64,000 nucleotides of DNA from Candidatus Chlorohelix allophototropha (GTDB lineage: Bacteria > Chloroflexota > Chloroflexia > Chloroheliales > Chloroheliaceae). Under the pieces are notes generated by a model. It was not told the origin of the DNA. It searched no databases and saw only the letters and a list, made by a program, of their open reading frames with translations. Shown piece after piece: positions 16,198 to 25,136 of this stretch. Made by a program: the position numbers and the translations under genes. The stretch covers positions 186,001 to 250,000 of the forward strand of contig NZ_CP128400.1 of the NCBI RefSeq assembly GCF_030389965.1. The letters run 5' to 3'. The stretch's first letter is position 1. Each line of letters opens with the position of its first letter.

Positions 16198-16389
16198 AAA
16201 ACATTGCTGTGATGAAGGCTGGTTAAAATAATCGGGAAGAAGTAGAGAGCCCTTCACTGGAAGCCCTTTCTTAAGTGAGGAGCATTATATTATCAGGGTT
16301 GTAACACCTACATTCCATAAAAATCTCCATAAATGCTGCGAAAATCCCACAATGTACCGGGATTATCCCACGTTTGTACAAGATTTGCA

Positions 16390-17384
16390 GAGAGTGTATC
16401 CTAACGTGTGTAAATGGAAAAAGCTGATGGTAAGATAGCCGAAAATAAAACCAACTATTAAGGAGAAAAAACCAGTGGCGGCTAACGAGAAACCAGCTAA
16501 TCCAGCAAAACCCATCAACCTGCCTTCCGTCGAAGTAGTGCAGCAGGAACTGGCTTCGGCTCGTTCGATTGAAGATTTCTTTGGTCGGGAGGGGATCTTC
16601 GCTAAACTGTTCGCTCGCACCCTGGAGGAAATGCTCGAGGCGGAGCTAACGGCCCATCTGGGCTATGAGAAGTACGAGGTCAAAGGTCGAAATAGTGGCA
16701 ATAGCCGTAACGGTAAAGTTACTCGCCAGTTAAACTCCTCGGCCGGTAGTACCACCATCCAGGTGCCGCGCGATCGTAACGGTGAGTTTGAACCGACCCT
16801 ACTCAAAAAATACGGTCATAACACCAACGAACTGGAAGAAAAGATGTGGACGGACTAAACGGTTTCAGTGAAGCGATCCAGGCGGTTTTTCCCTACGCTC
16901 AGGTTCAGCGCTGTGTGATCCATCAAATCCGTACCAGCCTGCGCTATGTGGTGTGAAAGGATCAGAAAGCCTTTATGGCTGACTTGAAAACGGTTTACAA
17001 GGCGGCTACTCGGGAAGAAGCCGAACTGAACCTGCTAAACCTGACCGATAAATGGGGTGGGAAGTATGCGATTGCGGTAAAGCGCTGGGAGAACAATTGG
17101 GCGGAGCTGTCCACCTATTTCGACTATCCACCAGATATCCGGCGGCTGATCTATACTACGAATTCCGTCGAGGGATACCATCGCCAATTGCGTAAAGTGA
17201 TCAAAACCAAGGGCGCTTTTCCCTCCGCTGAGTCTGTTCGGAAGCTATTTTACCTGGCAAATTGTGATATTACCAGCGATTGGACCATGCCGATACCTAA
17301 TTGGGCGTGTATTTTGAACCAGCTTTCGATCTGTTTTAAGGAAAGAGTAACTATTTGAATTCAGCAGCCTATTCCTTTTACACA
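16390..17384 (+). mobile_element. IS256-family element, copy 1, internally deleted
   Basis: The left end is defined by the sequence starting GAGAGTGTATCCTAACG, shared with the second copy near 23716. The right end has only CCTTTTACACA (17374-17384), the inner part of the matching repeat, before it runs into the IS481-family remnant. The transposase inside is broken. Confidence 0.6.
16475..17358 (+). pseudogene. IS256-family transposase, internal deletion and stop
   Basis: The first part (GTG at 16475, AAGGAG upstream) matches the N-terminal mutator-type domain: FFGREGIFAKLFARTLEEMLEAELTAHLGY and VPRDRNGEFEPTLLKKYG. It jumps from ELEEKM straight into a segment reading VDGLNGFSEAIQ. Comparison with the copy at 22730-23633 shows that about 118 codons are missing, including the first catalytic Asp (YLDTIF). 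A TGA then interrupts RYVV-KDQKAF. The rest (LIYTTNSVEGYHRQLRKVIKTKGAFPS) is in frame to 17358. It cannot make an active transposase. Confidence 0.85.
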
Positions 17385-18439
17385 GCACTATTGACATACC
17401 CCGCCTGACTTCTGGTGGCGGTAGTTTCTAACAGTTTATCCAATCTCTTCTGATCTGCCAAGGACTTGCTATCTCGAAAGGTTTGAAGAGGGGTCTTACA
17501 GTAACAGTACCGACCACTGTGCGCGCGCTCCCGATTGTAATACTCCAGCCATTCGTCCAGATCGGCCTGCACCTGTTCCGTCCCCTCATACACTTTCTTG
17601 CGAAAGGCCACCGCATAAAACTCTTCTTGCATCGTTTTGTGCAGCCGCTCCACGATGCCATTAGTCTGCGGCGAGTAAGCTTTCGTTTTGGTGTGATCGA
17701 TATCCTCGATTGCCAGATACAACTCGTATTCGTGGTGAGCCAGATTGCCGCAGTACTCCGTCCCTCGATCAGTTAGCACTCGCAGCACTTCCACCTCCTG
17801 CTGCTCGAACCAGGGCAGCACACGGTCATTGAGCATATCCGCCGCCACCAGGGCATTCTTGCGATCATACAGCTTGGCGAAGGCCACCCGCGTGTAGGTA
17901 TCGATCACCGTCTGCTGATAAATTCTGCCCACTCCCTTGATATAACCAACATAGTAAGGTATCCTGGGCGATCAGATAACCGGGATGCTCAGTTTCGATC
18001 TCACCGTGAGCTTCCTTCTCCTCTTTAGCCTTTTCCAGGGCTTTAAGCTGGGTGATCAGGTTCTCTTTGGCTGATGGGCTTTCGGCCGTTTCTTGAAGGT
18101 TTCCAGGTCGTGACGCTGCCAGATCCCACGCACTCCACCCGGTGAAACGAAGATCCCACGCTTCTTGAGCTCATTACTGACCCGTAACTGACCGAAAGCC
18201 GGTTGGTCAAAGGCGAAACCTACCACCGCTTCTTCGACCTGGGGTTCGACCCGGTTAGGCTTTTTGTGGCTGACATCGAGCAGGGCCAGTTCACCACCGC
18301 TCTCGAACAGTTCGCGGTAGCGGTAGAAAGTATCGCGGGAATAGCCCAGGACTTTGCAGGCCTGGCTGACGTTCCCTAACTCCTGGGCTAATTTGAGCAA
18401 GCCCACGCGGGCTTTAATGATTTTTTGTTCGGCTGACAT
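17378..18439 (-). pseudogene. IS481-family transposase, frameshifted
   Basis: Two fragments of one DDE transposase lie on the minus strand. The upstream fragment (18439-18056) is a helix-turn-helix region: VSQACKVLGYSRDTFYRYRELFESGG. The downstream fragment (17932-17378) is an rve integrase core with VIDTYTRVAFAKLYDRK, LTDRGTEY and SPQTNGIVERLHKTMQEEFY. A frame break and a short unmatched stretch separate them (about 17932-18056). The stop codon of this gene overlaps the right end of the IS256 copy, so one element truncated the other. No clear terminal repeat pair was found. Confidence 0.75.
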
Positions 18440-18539
18440 CGGACACTCCTTCTGCTAGTGTTTGGTTTTAGTTTAGCATATGTGTCCGATCTAGTCCTAA
18501 TCATTACATTTTATTAGTTTTATACTTTTAACCCCAAAG

Positions 18540-20162
18540 CTAACGTTGTCGGAACTTCTGAATGCGGCTGTTTCCAGCATCCGCCACAAGGATATTACCC
18601 TGCCCATCCACAATTATTCCAGAGGGACGGTTGAATTGTCCATCACCACTACCCTGGCTACCCCATTTCGTCAGAAACTTTCCACTACTATCAAACTTCT
18701 GGATGCGATGGTTATAGCTATCCGCTACGTAGATATTACCCTGTTCATCCAAGGCTATTCCTCTTGGAAAGCTAAACTGCCCATCACCACTACCCTGACT
18801 ACCCCACTTGAACAAGAACTTCCCACTACTATCAAACTTCTGAATGCGGTTATTTCCAGCCTCCGCCACAAGAATATTACCCTGCCCATCTATCGCTATT
18901 CCAGAGGGACGGTTGAATTGTCCATCACCACTACCCTGACTACCCCACTTGAACAAGAACTTCCCATTACTATCAAATATCTGGATGCGATGGTTAGAAG
19001 TATCCGCTATGTAGATATTACCTTGTTCACTTACTGTTATTCCCCATGGATTCGCTACCTGCCCGTCACCATTACCCCAACCTCCCCAGTTGAGGATAAA
19101 TCTACCTTGCCCGTCAAATTTCTCGATACGATTGATTCCCGTATTAACCAAATAGACATTACCCTTTCCATCCACTGCTATTCCAAGTACACTGCTAAGC
19201 TGTCCAGCACCCATGCCACTACTGCCCCACTTGAACAAAAACTTGCCGTTCCCGTCAAACTTCTGAATGCGATAATTACGTGTGTCAGCCACAAGGATGT
19301 TACCTTGCCTATCTAATGTTATTGCCTCTGGTTGGTAAAACTGCCCCTCGCCTTTACCCTCGCCACCCCACTTGAGTAGAAACTTCCCACTACTATCGAA
19401 CTTCTGGATGCGATGGTTATAGGTATCCGCCACAAAGACATTACCCTGCTCATCTACCGCTATACCTTCCGGTTGTAAAAACTGTCCATCCTCATTACCC
19501 TGACTACCCCATTTCGCCAGAAATTCCCCATCTCCATCAAACTTCTGAATTCGAGGCTTATAATATTCAACAACATACACATTGCCCATTCCATCCACTG
19601 CTATTCCAGTAGGAGAATTAAACCGTCCATTCTCATTACCCTGACTACCCCACCTGTTCAGGAATTTCCCAGTGCTATCAAACTTTTGAATGCGATGATT
19701 GTCAGTATCAGCCACAAAGATATTACCTTGTTTATCTACTGCAACTCCATTGGGATTATTAAGTCCGTTATAATCCCCTCCAATCTTCCAGACGAACTCA
19801 ACATTTCCAGCCTTGGGGGTTTTTATCTGCTTACCCAAAAGCCCCAGCAACACATCATAGGGGGTGTTGGCATTTTCAGGATGCAACTCCAGCCTATGCC
19901 GCTCGAACCATTGGGTCAGGAATTGTTTGCCCGTTTCAGGGTCGGTCTCCATCTGCGCGTCAGTAATAGGATAGCCATAGGTGGGCAAGCCACCATTGCT
20001 GCGCCAATAGTCCAAAAACTTCCCGCTCACCGTATGCCCGGTTTCCTTGAAATACTGGCTCTCTTCCGCAAACAGCGGGTGCAGCACCGGGTTGAACAAC
20101 GCGCTTAGTAGTAAGGTGGCAAACAATAATCCAATCATCCCCTGACGCTTCCCGCTTCTCAT
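18540..20162 (-). CDS. Secreted NHL-repeat beta-propeller protein
   Basis: About 540 residues. Start at 20162, where GGGAGG lies 7 bases upstream; the longer frame from 20237 overlaps a recombinase remnant. A signal peptide (MRSGKRQGMIGLLFATLLLSAL) is followed by a domain of about 90 residues (ETGHTVSGKFLDYWRSNGG ... YGYPITDA ... TQWFERHRLELHPEN) that I associate with exported Chloroflexota proteins. Then come nine NHL repeats of about 47 residues, each of the form GIAVDxQGNIFVADxxNHRIQKFDSxGKF followed by KWGSQGxGDGQF. That is enough for one propeller and part of another. Repeats 7-9 are nearly identical, also at DNA level, suggesting recent duplication. Function is unknown; binding of protein or glycan outside the cell is likely. 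It is the only host-like gene inside the IS cluster. Confidence 0.8.
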   Translation of the reverse strand: MRSGKRQGMIGLLFATLLLSALFNPVLHPLFAEESQYFKETGHTVSGKFLDYWRSNGGLPTYGYPITDAQMETDPETGKQFLTQWFERHRLELHPENANTPYDVLLGLLGKQIKTPKAGNVEFVWKIGGDYNGLNNPNGVAVDKQGNIFVADTDNHRIQKFDSTGKFLNRWGSQGNENGRFNSPTGIAVDGMGNVYVVEYYKPRIQKFDGDGEFLAKWGSQGNEDGQFLQPEGIAVDEQGNVFVADTYNHRIQKFDSSGKFLLKWGGEGKGEGQFYQPEAITLDRQGNILVADTRNYRIQKFDGNGKFLFKWGSSGMGAGQLSSVLGIAVDGKGNVYLVNTGINRIEKFDGQGRFILNWGGWGNGDGQVANPWGITVSEQGNIYIADTSNHRIQIFDSNGKFLFKWGSQGSGDGQFNRPSGIAIDGQGNILVAEAGNNRIQKFDSSGKFLFKWGSQGSGDGQFSFPRGIALDEQGNIYVADSYNHRIQKFDSSGKFLTKWGSQGSGDGQFNRPSGIIVDGQGNILVADAGNSRIQKFRQR

Positions 20163-20218
20163 TGCAGCTTCCTCCCTTTTGCCCAAGGCTTTCAATAAAC
20201 TTTCGATTCCTTTTCCAC

Positions 20219-21209
20219 CTATTCCAGAATAATACAAAAGGTTATTAATTCTATACTTTTAGCCCCGATTAGCGCCTCCACCCCCTGCCATGACACGTCT
20301 TTTACCGCCTCCAAACTGTTGATGTATATCTGGGTGGTGGCGATGCTGGAATGGTCGAGGAATTGGCTGACCTCTTCTAAGTCTGCCCCGGAGCGCCTTC
20401 TCAACTTGGCAGCGGTATGCCTGAGTGAGTGAACTTTTATATGCTCCAGTCCGGCTAGGCTGGCGGCGCGGTGCACTATTTGATTGATAGTGATGGGGGC
20501 AAGGGGGCGTTCCTCGGCGCTTTGATGCTGGGGGGCGACGAAGAGGGGGCTGTCGGGGCGCATGGTTTCCAATCTGCCGGCCGCTTTGAGGTAGCTCTGT
20601 AAGGCGCTCCACACCGGGGGTGGGATTTCTCGCCAAGAGCTTTTGTGTCCCTTGCCGGTGTAGTGATAGTCCAGTTTGCCCGCTTCGCTGCCCGCTCTTA
20701 GGTCTTGCCAGCACAGTTGGGCTATTTCACTTCTTCTTCTTCCGGTGTAAAGGTAGAAAGCCAATAGGGCGTAATCTCTTAGCCCTTTGACGCTGGCGCG
20801 GTCGCAGGCTTTTAGCAGCGCCTTAGCTTGTTCGGGGGTTAGCCCTTGGGCGTGTTCGTAGGGATGGGCGTTGGACGGCGCTGGCAGGGTTGAAGCTGTG
20901 CAGGTATTGTCCGGGCGTTACCTCATATCTTTGGGCGAATCTATAGAAGCTACTCACGGCGGCGAGTCTAGCTTTGATGGTGGCATTAGCCAGTCCGGCT
21001 TGGTGCATATCACTCGCCCAGCGCTGGCAGTCGGAGCCGGTTATCTGGGCCGGGTGTTTGCTCACCGAAGCCATGAATAGGCGCATGTTTGCCTCGTATT
21101 CGTTTCTGGTGCGTTTGCTGCCCCGGCGTGCTTCCGCTGCTTCCAGCCATCGAATAGCCGCTTCGGTCCATTCGTCTGCCTGGAGTGTTATCAGTAAAGT
21201 ATCCATCAT
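20219..21209 (-). pseudogene. Tyrosine recombinase (XerC/D-like), one frameshift
   Basis: The N-terminal SAM-like DNA-binding domain (21209-about 20870) has RTRNEYEANMRLFMASV and NATIKARLAAVSSFYRFA. In a second frame the catalytic domain runs from about 20870 to 20219: TGRRRSEIAQLCWQDL (Arg), HSLRHTAAKL (H-x-x-R) and SSIATTQIYIN (Tyr). Reading around 20865-20875 shows that the protein would be continuous (QRPS, then NAHPYEHAQGLTPEQAKALLKAC) if one base were changed. So it is a single frameshift, or a sequencing error. It was probably the integrase of a lost mobile element. Confidence 0.8.
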
Positions 21210-21372
21210 TCGCCCCTTCTACCCATCTCTATTTCTTCAGTTTGCGACCAGATTCGGATTGTATAACCTTCGTATTCGACAGCAGTATATTAGACTTTTG
21301 GTTTTCGAGTTATCATATTTCCAATAAAGCAGGTGTTTCGCCACAGGTCGGCCGGGTAATCCAATAAAAGAT

Positions 21373-22589
21373 TTTGCTACCGTACAGATATAAAGGAGAG
21401 GAAAAGGAGGAGAAGGTTGAGGCAGAGTGGTAAACTGTAGTTTTCTTACCGACCAAAGTAGAAAGCAAAAGGATACCAAAATGAGTGACAACCTTCGCCG
21501 ACATCGTGCCATAAAACAGCAATTGTTGCAACTCCACCCACAAGCGCAGGGGCGCGAATTACAATATTTAACAATTCTAGCGATGGTGATCAGTGGGATT
21601 GTAGGTAGTCGGCATAGTGCGTTGCCTAATATCGCCGCCAAAGTGCCAGATAAAACTAAACGGGAAAGCCGCATCATCCGAATGCGCCGATTGCTCAAAA
21701 ATGATAACTTTAACCAAAAAGTGGTGTATGCTCCTTTCGCCAAACAATTGCTGAGTAGCCTGTGTCATTGTCCACTGGTACTGGTGATAGATGGCAGTCA
21801 GGTTGGTGCTGGTGGAATGGGCTTAGTAATCAGTGTAGTATATCAGGGGCGGGCTTTACCTTTGGGTTGGTTGGTGGTTAAGGCTAAAAAGGGACATTTA
21901 GCTCAAGCTTTGCACATCAGATTGTTAAAGCAAGTTCACTCGTTGGTTCCGTCTGGTAGCCAAGTAGTCTTTTTGGGTGATGGTGAATTCGATGGCTGTC
22001 GTTTGTTAAGACGGTTAGATTATTACGGTTGGCAGTATGTCTGTCGTACTGCTAAAAATAGCCAGGTCTGGTTGGATGAACAAGCTCATTATGCCATCAG
22101 TAAGTTAGGGGTTCAGCCTGGTCAGGTAGTGAGTCAGAGCGGCGTAGCATTCAGCAAACACGAGTACGGACCAGTACTGGTCATAGCGGTCTGGCAAAAG
22201 CCTTACCGTGAGCCACTTTATCTGGTGAGTAATTTGGCTCTAGCCCAGGAAGCAATCCGGTACTACAAAAAGAGGTTTAGGATTGAAACCTTCTTTTCCG
22301 ATAGCAAGAGCCGAGGGTTTCGGCTGGACAAGAGCCATTTGGATGACCCTAAACGGCTAGAAAGGTTATTGTTAGCGGCTTGTCTGGCTTATCTTTGGAT
22401 TGTACATCTGGGTACGATAGCTTTAGCTGAAGGCTGGAACCGGGTCATTCATCGCACCGAACGACTGGATTTGAGCCTGTTCAATTTAGGTTTGAACCTG
22501 CTTGAGCATTTTTTGAATGAACATTTACCCTTACCAGTCGCCTTTATCCCTTTTCTTTTAGAGGATTTCTAATTGTGTACGGTAGCAAA
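21373..22589 (+). mobile_element. IS4-like insertion sequence, apparently intact
   Basis: Perfect 14-bp terminal repeats TTTGCTACCGTACA (21373-21386) and the reverse complement at 22576-22589 enclose a single full-length transposase gene. Total 1217 bp. GAT flanks both ends, but this is too short to be a sure target duplication. Confidence 0.8.
21481..22572 (+). CDS. IS4-like DDE transposase
   Basis: About 363 residues from the ATG at 21481 (AGGA upstream). A longer frame begins at 21427 but lacks a site. The DDE core is visible: PLVLVIDGSQVG (Asp), VVFLGDGEFDGCRLL (Asp) and YYKKRFRIETFFSDSKSRGF (Glu with the YREK-like region Y...R...E typical of IS4 members). Uninterrupted frame inside matched terminal repeats, so it may be active. 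Start and stop sit 108 bp and 4 bp from the terminal repeats. Confidence 0.85.
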   Translation: MSDNLRRHRAIKQQLLQLHPQAQGRELQYLTILAMVISGIVGSRHSALPNIAAKVPDKTKRESRIIRMRRLLKNDNFNQKVVYAPFAKQLLSSLCHCPLVLVIDGSQVGAGGMGLVISVVYQGRALPLGWLVVKAKKGHLAQALHIRLLKQVHSLVPSGSQVVFLGDGEFDGCRLLRRLDYYGWQYVCRTAKNSQVWLDEQAHYAISKLGVQPGQVVSQSGVAFSKHEYGPVLVIAVWQKPYREPLYLVSNLALAQEAIRYYKKRFRIETFFSDSKSRGFRLDKSHLDDPKRLERLLLAACLAYLWIVHLGTIALAEGWNRVIHRTERLDLSLFNLGLNLLEHFLNEHLPLPVAFIPFLLEDF

Positions 22590-22729
22590 GATACAATAAG
22601 AAATAAAATGTATCAGATTGTATCTAATTCTTATCAATATGTTACATTCTCTATCAAAAATATGAGTGAATCCCGTTAAAAAACCGCCTAGATTGCTTCT
22701 GGCTACAGCTATATTCTACCGGGGCCGAT

Positions 22730-23633
22730 TTAGCAGGTTGAGTTCGGCTTCTTCCCGAGTAGCCGCCTTGTCAAGTCAGCCATAAAGGCTTTCTGATCCT
22801 TCCAGACCACATAGAGCAGGCTGGTGCGGATTTGATGAATAATGCAGCGCTGAACCTGGGCGTAGGGAAAGACCGCCTGGATCGCCTCACTGAAACCGCT
22901 TAGCCCGTCCACGCAAGCGATAAAAATATCCTCGACCCCACGCCCTTTCAGAGCACTGATCACTCCCAGCCAGAATTTAGCTCCTTCCCCAATGACCCAG
23001 AATATCGCGCCGCCCTTCCAGATCGACCCCCAACACATTGTAAACTGCCATATTCTCGACTTTGCCTTCCCGGCGCATTTTCACAAAGATGGTGTCCAGA
23101 TAGATGATCGGGTAAATAGCTGCCAGTGGCCGGTTCTGCCAGGCTTCTACCATCGGCCAGATCATGGCGCTGATGGTAGCGGGCGAGATTTCCACCCCAT
23201 ACAGATCCTGTAAAGTCTCCTGCAAGTCTCGGGTAGAGAGCCCTTTGCCATACAGACCCAGGATCTTTTCTTCCAGTTCGTTGGTGTTATGACCGTACTT
23301 TTTGAGTAGGGTGGGTTCGAACTCGCCATTGCGATCCCTTGGCACCTGGATGGTGGTGCTACCGGCTGAGGAATTTAGCTGGCGAGTAACTTTGCCGTTT
23401 CGGCTATTACCACTATTACGACCTTTAGCCTCATATTTCTCATAACCCAGATGGTCGGTCAGTTCCGCCTCGAGCATTTGCTCCAGGGTGCGAGCGAACA
23501 GTTTGGCGAAGATCCCTTCCCGACCAAAGAAATCTTCGATGGAGCTAGCCTTGTCCAGTTCTTGCTGGACCACTTCTACTGATGGCAAATTGCTGGGTTT
23601 TGCTGGATTTGCTGGTTTGTTGTTAGCCGCCAC
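22730..23633 (-). pseudogene. IS256-family transposase, frameshifted and truncated
   Basis: Starts with GTG at 23633 and matches copy 1 through the N-terminal domain. It keeps the middle section that copy 1 lost, with the catalytic Asp in YLDTIFVKMRREG. A frameshift near 22985 breaks the reading frame within GRRDILGHW; the next frame continues GAKFWLGVISALKGRGVEDIF and CVDGLSGFSEAIQ. A second small deletion after MADL and a truncation near 22730 remove the C terminus with the catalytic Glu. The two copies are damaged in complementary places. Confidence 0.85.
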
Positions 23634-23716
23634 TGGTTTTCTCCTTAATAGCTGTTTTTATTTTCGGCTATCTTACCATCAGCTTTTTCCTTTTACACAC
23701 GTTAGGATACACTCTC
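22730..23716 (-). mobile_element. IS256-family element, copy 2, truncated
   Basis: The 5' terminus (GAGAGTGTATCCTAACG reading on the minus strand, ending at 23716) matches copy 1. The 3' third is missing: homology to copy 1 stops at about 22730 inside the transposase gene. The flanking sequence beyond 22727 is unrelated. Confidence 0.7.
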
Positions 23717-23727
23717 GCTAATTGTTT

Positions 23728-23764
23728 GACTATTCTCACACTCCACTAAACCGAGGCAAGCTCA
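23728..23764. repeat. Isolated IS3-family terminal repeat
   Basis: This 37-bp stretch matches, with one or two differences, the outer ends of the structure at 24228-27766. It is oriented like the right end (27730-27766). No transposase sequence is attached, so it is a solo end left by deletion or recombination next to the truncated IS256 copy. Confidence 0.7.
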
Positions 23765-23898
23765 AATTCAATTTGCAGCGGATCAATGTCACGGTAGAAC
23801 GGGCTGCCGATCAGCAGCGCTATTGTGCCGCTGGATACCTGGCGCACCTCGTACTGCACAGGTAACCATTCCGCCTGGATAACTACAGGCTCGCTCAT
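23746..23898 (-). CDS. Short ORF of unknown function, 3' end within IS repeat
   Basis: A 50-codon frame with a very good ribosome-binding site (GGAAGGAG, 5 bases before the ATG). Its last dozen or so codons run into the solo IS3-family terminal repeat, so the natural C terminus has probably been lost. The protein (MSEPVVIQAEWLPVQYEVRQ, then SGTIALLIGSPFYRDIDPLQIEFE) is not recognised. The frame is open further upstream to 23991. The remaining DNA from 23900 to 24227 shows no convincing gene. It may be a fragment of host or phage-like DNA caught between IS copies. Confidence 0.3.
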   Translation of the reverse strand: MSEPVVIQAEWLPVQYEVRQVSSGTIALLIGSPFYRDIDPLQIEFELASV

Positions 23899-24227
23899 CT
23901 TGCTCCTTCCATTATATGGATATGTATCTGCGCGGCTTACTACTGGCGGAGCGAGACGGAAAACCACCTGCCTGTCAGCAAAGCCACCCATGTACTTGGT
24001 TACAATTCGCCCCCAAACATTATGGGAGCGCTTAGATACAGTTTATGTGACGTATATAAACTTTTATTTCACAATCTGAGCCTGCGAGTTCTCTTACTTT
24101 GAACAACATCCATTGTCATAAGTAATAATCGCTAGCATATCTGCGCATCAACTAACGTCACTAGCGTAAGACAAACCTGCCAATGCGGGTTTCGAGCGCT
24201 GTACAGAAATTACTGTGAGAGGCTATG

Positions 24228-24682
24228 TGAGCTTGCCCCGGTTTAGTGGAGTGTGAGAATAGTCAGACAGGCAATAGTTCAAATTCTGTAGGTGTCATAA
24301 AACCCAACGCCGAATGTAGCCGCTGCCGATTGTAAAATACTTCCATATATTCGAAAATAACTGTTCTAACCTCTGTCATAGTCTTAAAATTATAACGATC
24401 TGTACATTCCACTTTCAATGTCCCAAAGAAGCTTTCTATGAGAGCATTGTCCCAACAATCACCCTTTCGGCTCATACTGGTTTCGATCCCGTACTGCTCC
24501 AGCAATCCTCGGTAACCCCTACTGGTGTATTGGCTACCTCGATCGGTATGATGTAAAAGACCCTTTCCCGGTTTACGTCGCTCCAATGCCATAACCAAAG
24601 CTCTTTCCACCAACGCTTCATCCCGGTTGGCGCCCATCGACCAACCCACCACTTTTCTCGAATATATATCTACCAGGGCTGC
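24228..24682 (-). repeat. Left 455-bp inverted arm (IS3-family 3' end)
   Basis: Nearly identical to the reverse complement of 27312-27766. Includes the terminal repeat (24228-24264) and the last about 139 codons of an IS3-type integrase reading leftward. Homology between the arms ends exactly after the codons for Ala-Ala in AALVDIYSRKVVGW. Confidence 0.85.
24263..24682 (-). pseudogene. IS3-family OrfB transposase, 3' fragment (left arm)
   Basis: Residues AALVDIYSRKVVGWSMGANRDEALVERAL continue to HHTDRGSQYTS (second Asp of the DDE triad), KGDCWDNALIESFFGTLK (Glu) and HSALGFMTPTEFELLPV before the stop. The 5' half of orfB and all of orfA are absent. The sequence just upstream (GFHL reading into this fragment) could be native orfB, but is interrupted by an in-frame stop. 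It cannot be functional alone. Confidence 0.85.
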
Positions 24683-24739
24683 TAAATGAAATCCACACTA
24701 CGATATCTGTCGAATCTTCTTGGGATCTTGTACCAGATG

Positions 24740-24889
24740 GATCCCTAAATAAGGACTTTGAGAAACAGCCAGTCCCAATCCTTTTTAATTTACAAGGCCT
24801 TCGCCAACTAATAAATTTTCTCGAACCTATTCTTCTTAATAATCCTGGCTTAGTGGAGCATAATATTAATGCAGATCCCTTAAATAAGG
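24740..24889 (+). repeat. Imperfect direct repeat upstream of the recombinase
   Basis: GATCCCTAAATAAGG (24740-24754) recurs as GATCCCTTAAATAAGG (24874-24889), 134 bp apart. The second copy is also a short dyad (CCCTT/AAGGG). Such paired sites close to a serine recombinase could be crossover or binding sites. This is a pattern observation only. Confidence 0.35.
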
Positions 24890-24944
24890 GTTCTGCCAAT
24901 TGTTCTTGTGCTCCAAATAATTCTTTAAGCGGAGGAGACGAAAA

Positions 24945-25136
24945 GTGAATAAGGTAAGCGTTTCTCCAGGGCAAATTTCTCCAACCCAACTTTGGCCAAC
25001 CCTGCGGCCAGAATTACAGCTTAGGCTCATTCAATTATTGGCCCGCCTAGCTTCTAACCTGATCAGCACACAGGTCCAGGTTCAAATTACTAGTTCTAGC
25101 AAGATTGAAACTGAGGAGGTTTGTAATGCTACTTAG
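24945..25136 (+). CDS. Small protein coupled to serine recombinase
   Basis: A 63-residue frame starting at GTG, with GGAGGAG upstream. Its stop overlaps the recombinase start: the last codons (ACT-GAG-GAG-GTT-TGT) themselves form the GAGGAGGT ribosome-binding site for the next gene, so translation is probably coupled. The protein has a helical Leu-rich middle (LWPTLRPELQLRLIQLLARLASNLI). I recall short Leu-rich ORFs in this position next to this recombinase type in other soil bacteria, but know no function. It may be a DNA-binding or directionality partner. Confidence 0.55.
   Translation: MNKVSVSPGQISPTQLWPTLRPELQLRLIQLLARLASNLISTQVQVQITSSSKIETEEVCNAT

Noticed and set aside
16220-16290. Weak dyad after the glycosyltransferase
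   Set aside because: Short, imperfect stem without a T run.
18600-19700. Regular repeats checked as a possible CRISPR array
   Set aside because: Period is about 141 bp in frame with coding NHL blades; no short palindromic repeats with unique spacers. No CRISPR array was found anywhere in the window.
19000-20100. Long open frames antisense to the NHL-repeat gene (for example 18546-19316 +)
   Set aside because: They mirror the repeats of the real gene, lack ribosome-binding sites and match no family.
18506-20268. Repeated TATACTTTTA(A/G)CCCC string at about 18522 and 20253
   Set aside because: Only about 15 bp shared and no clear dyad; not enough to call an attachment site or terminator.
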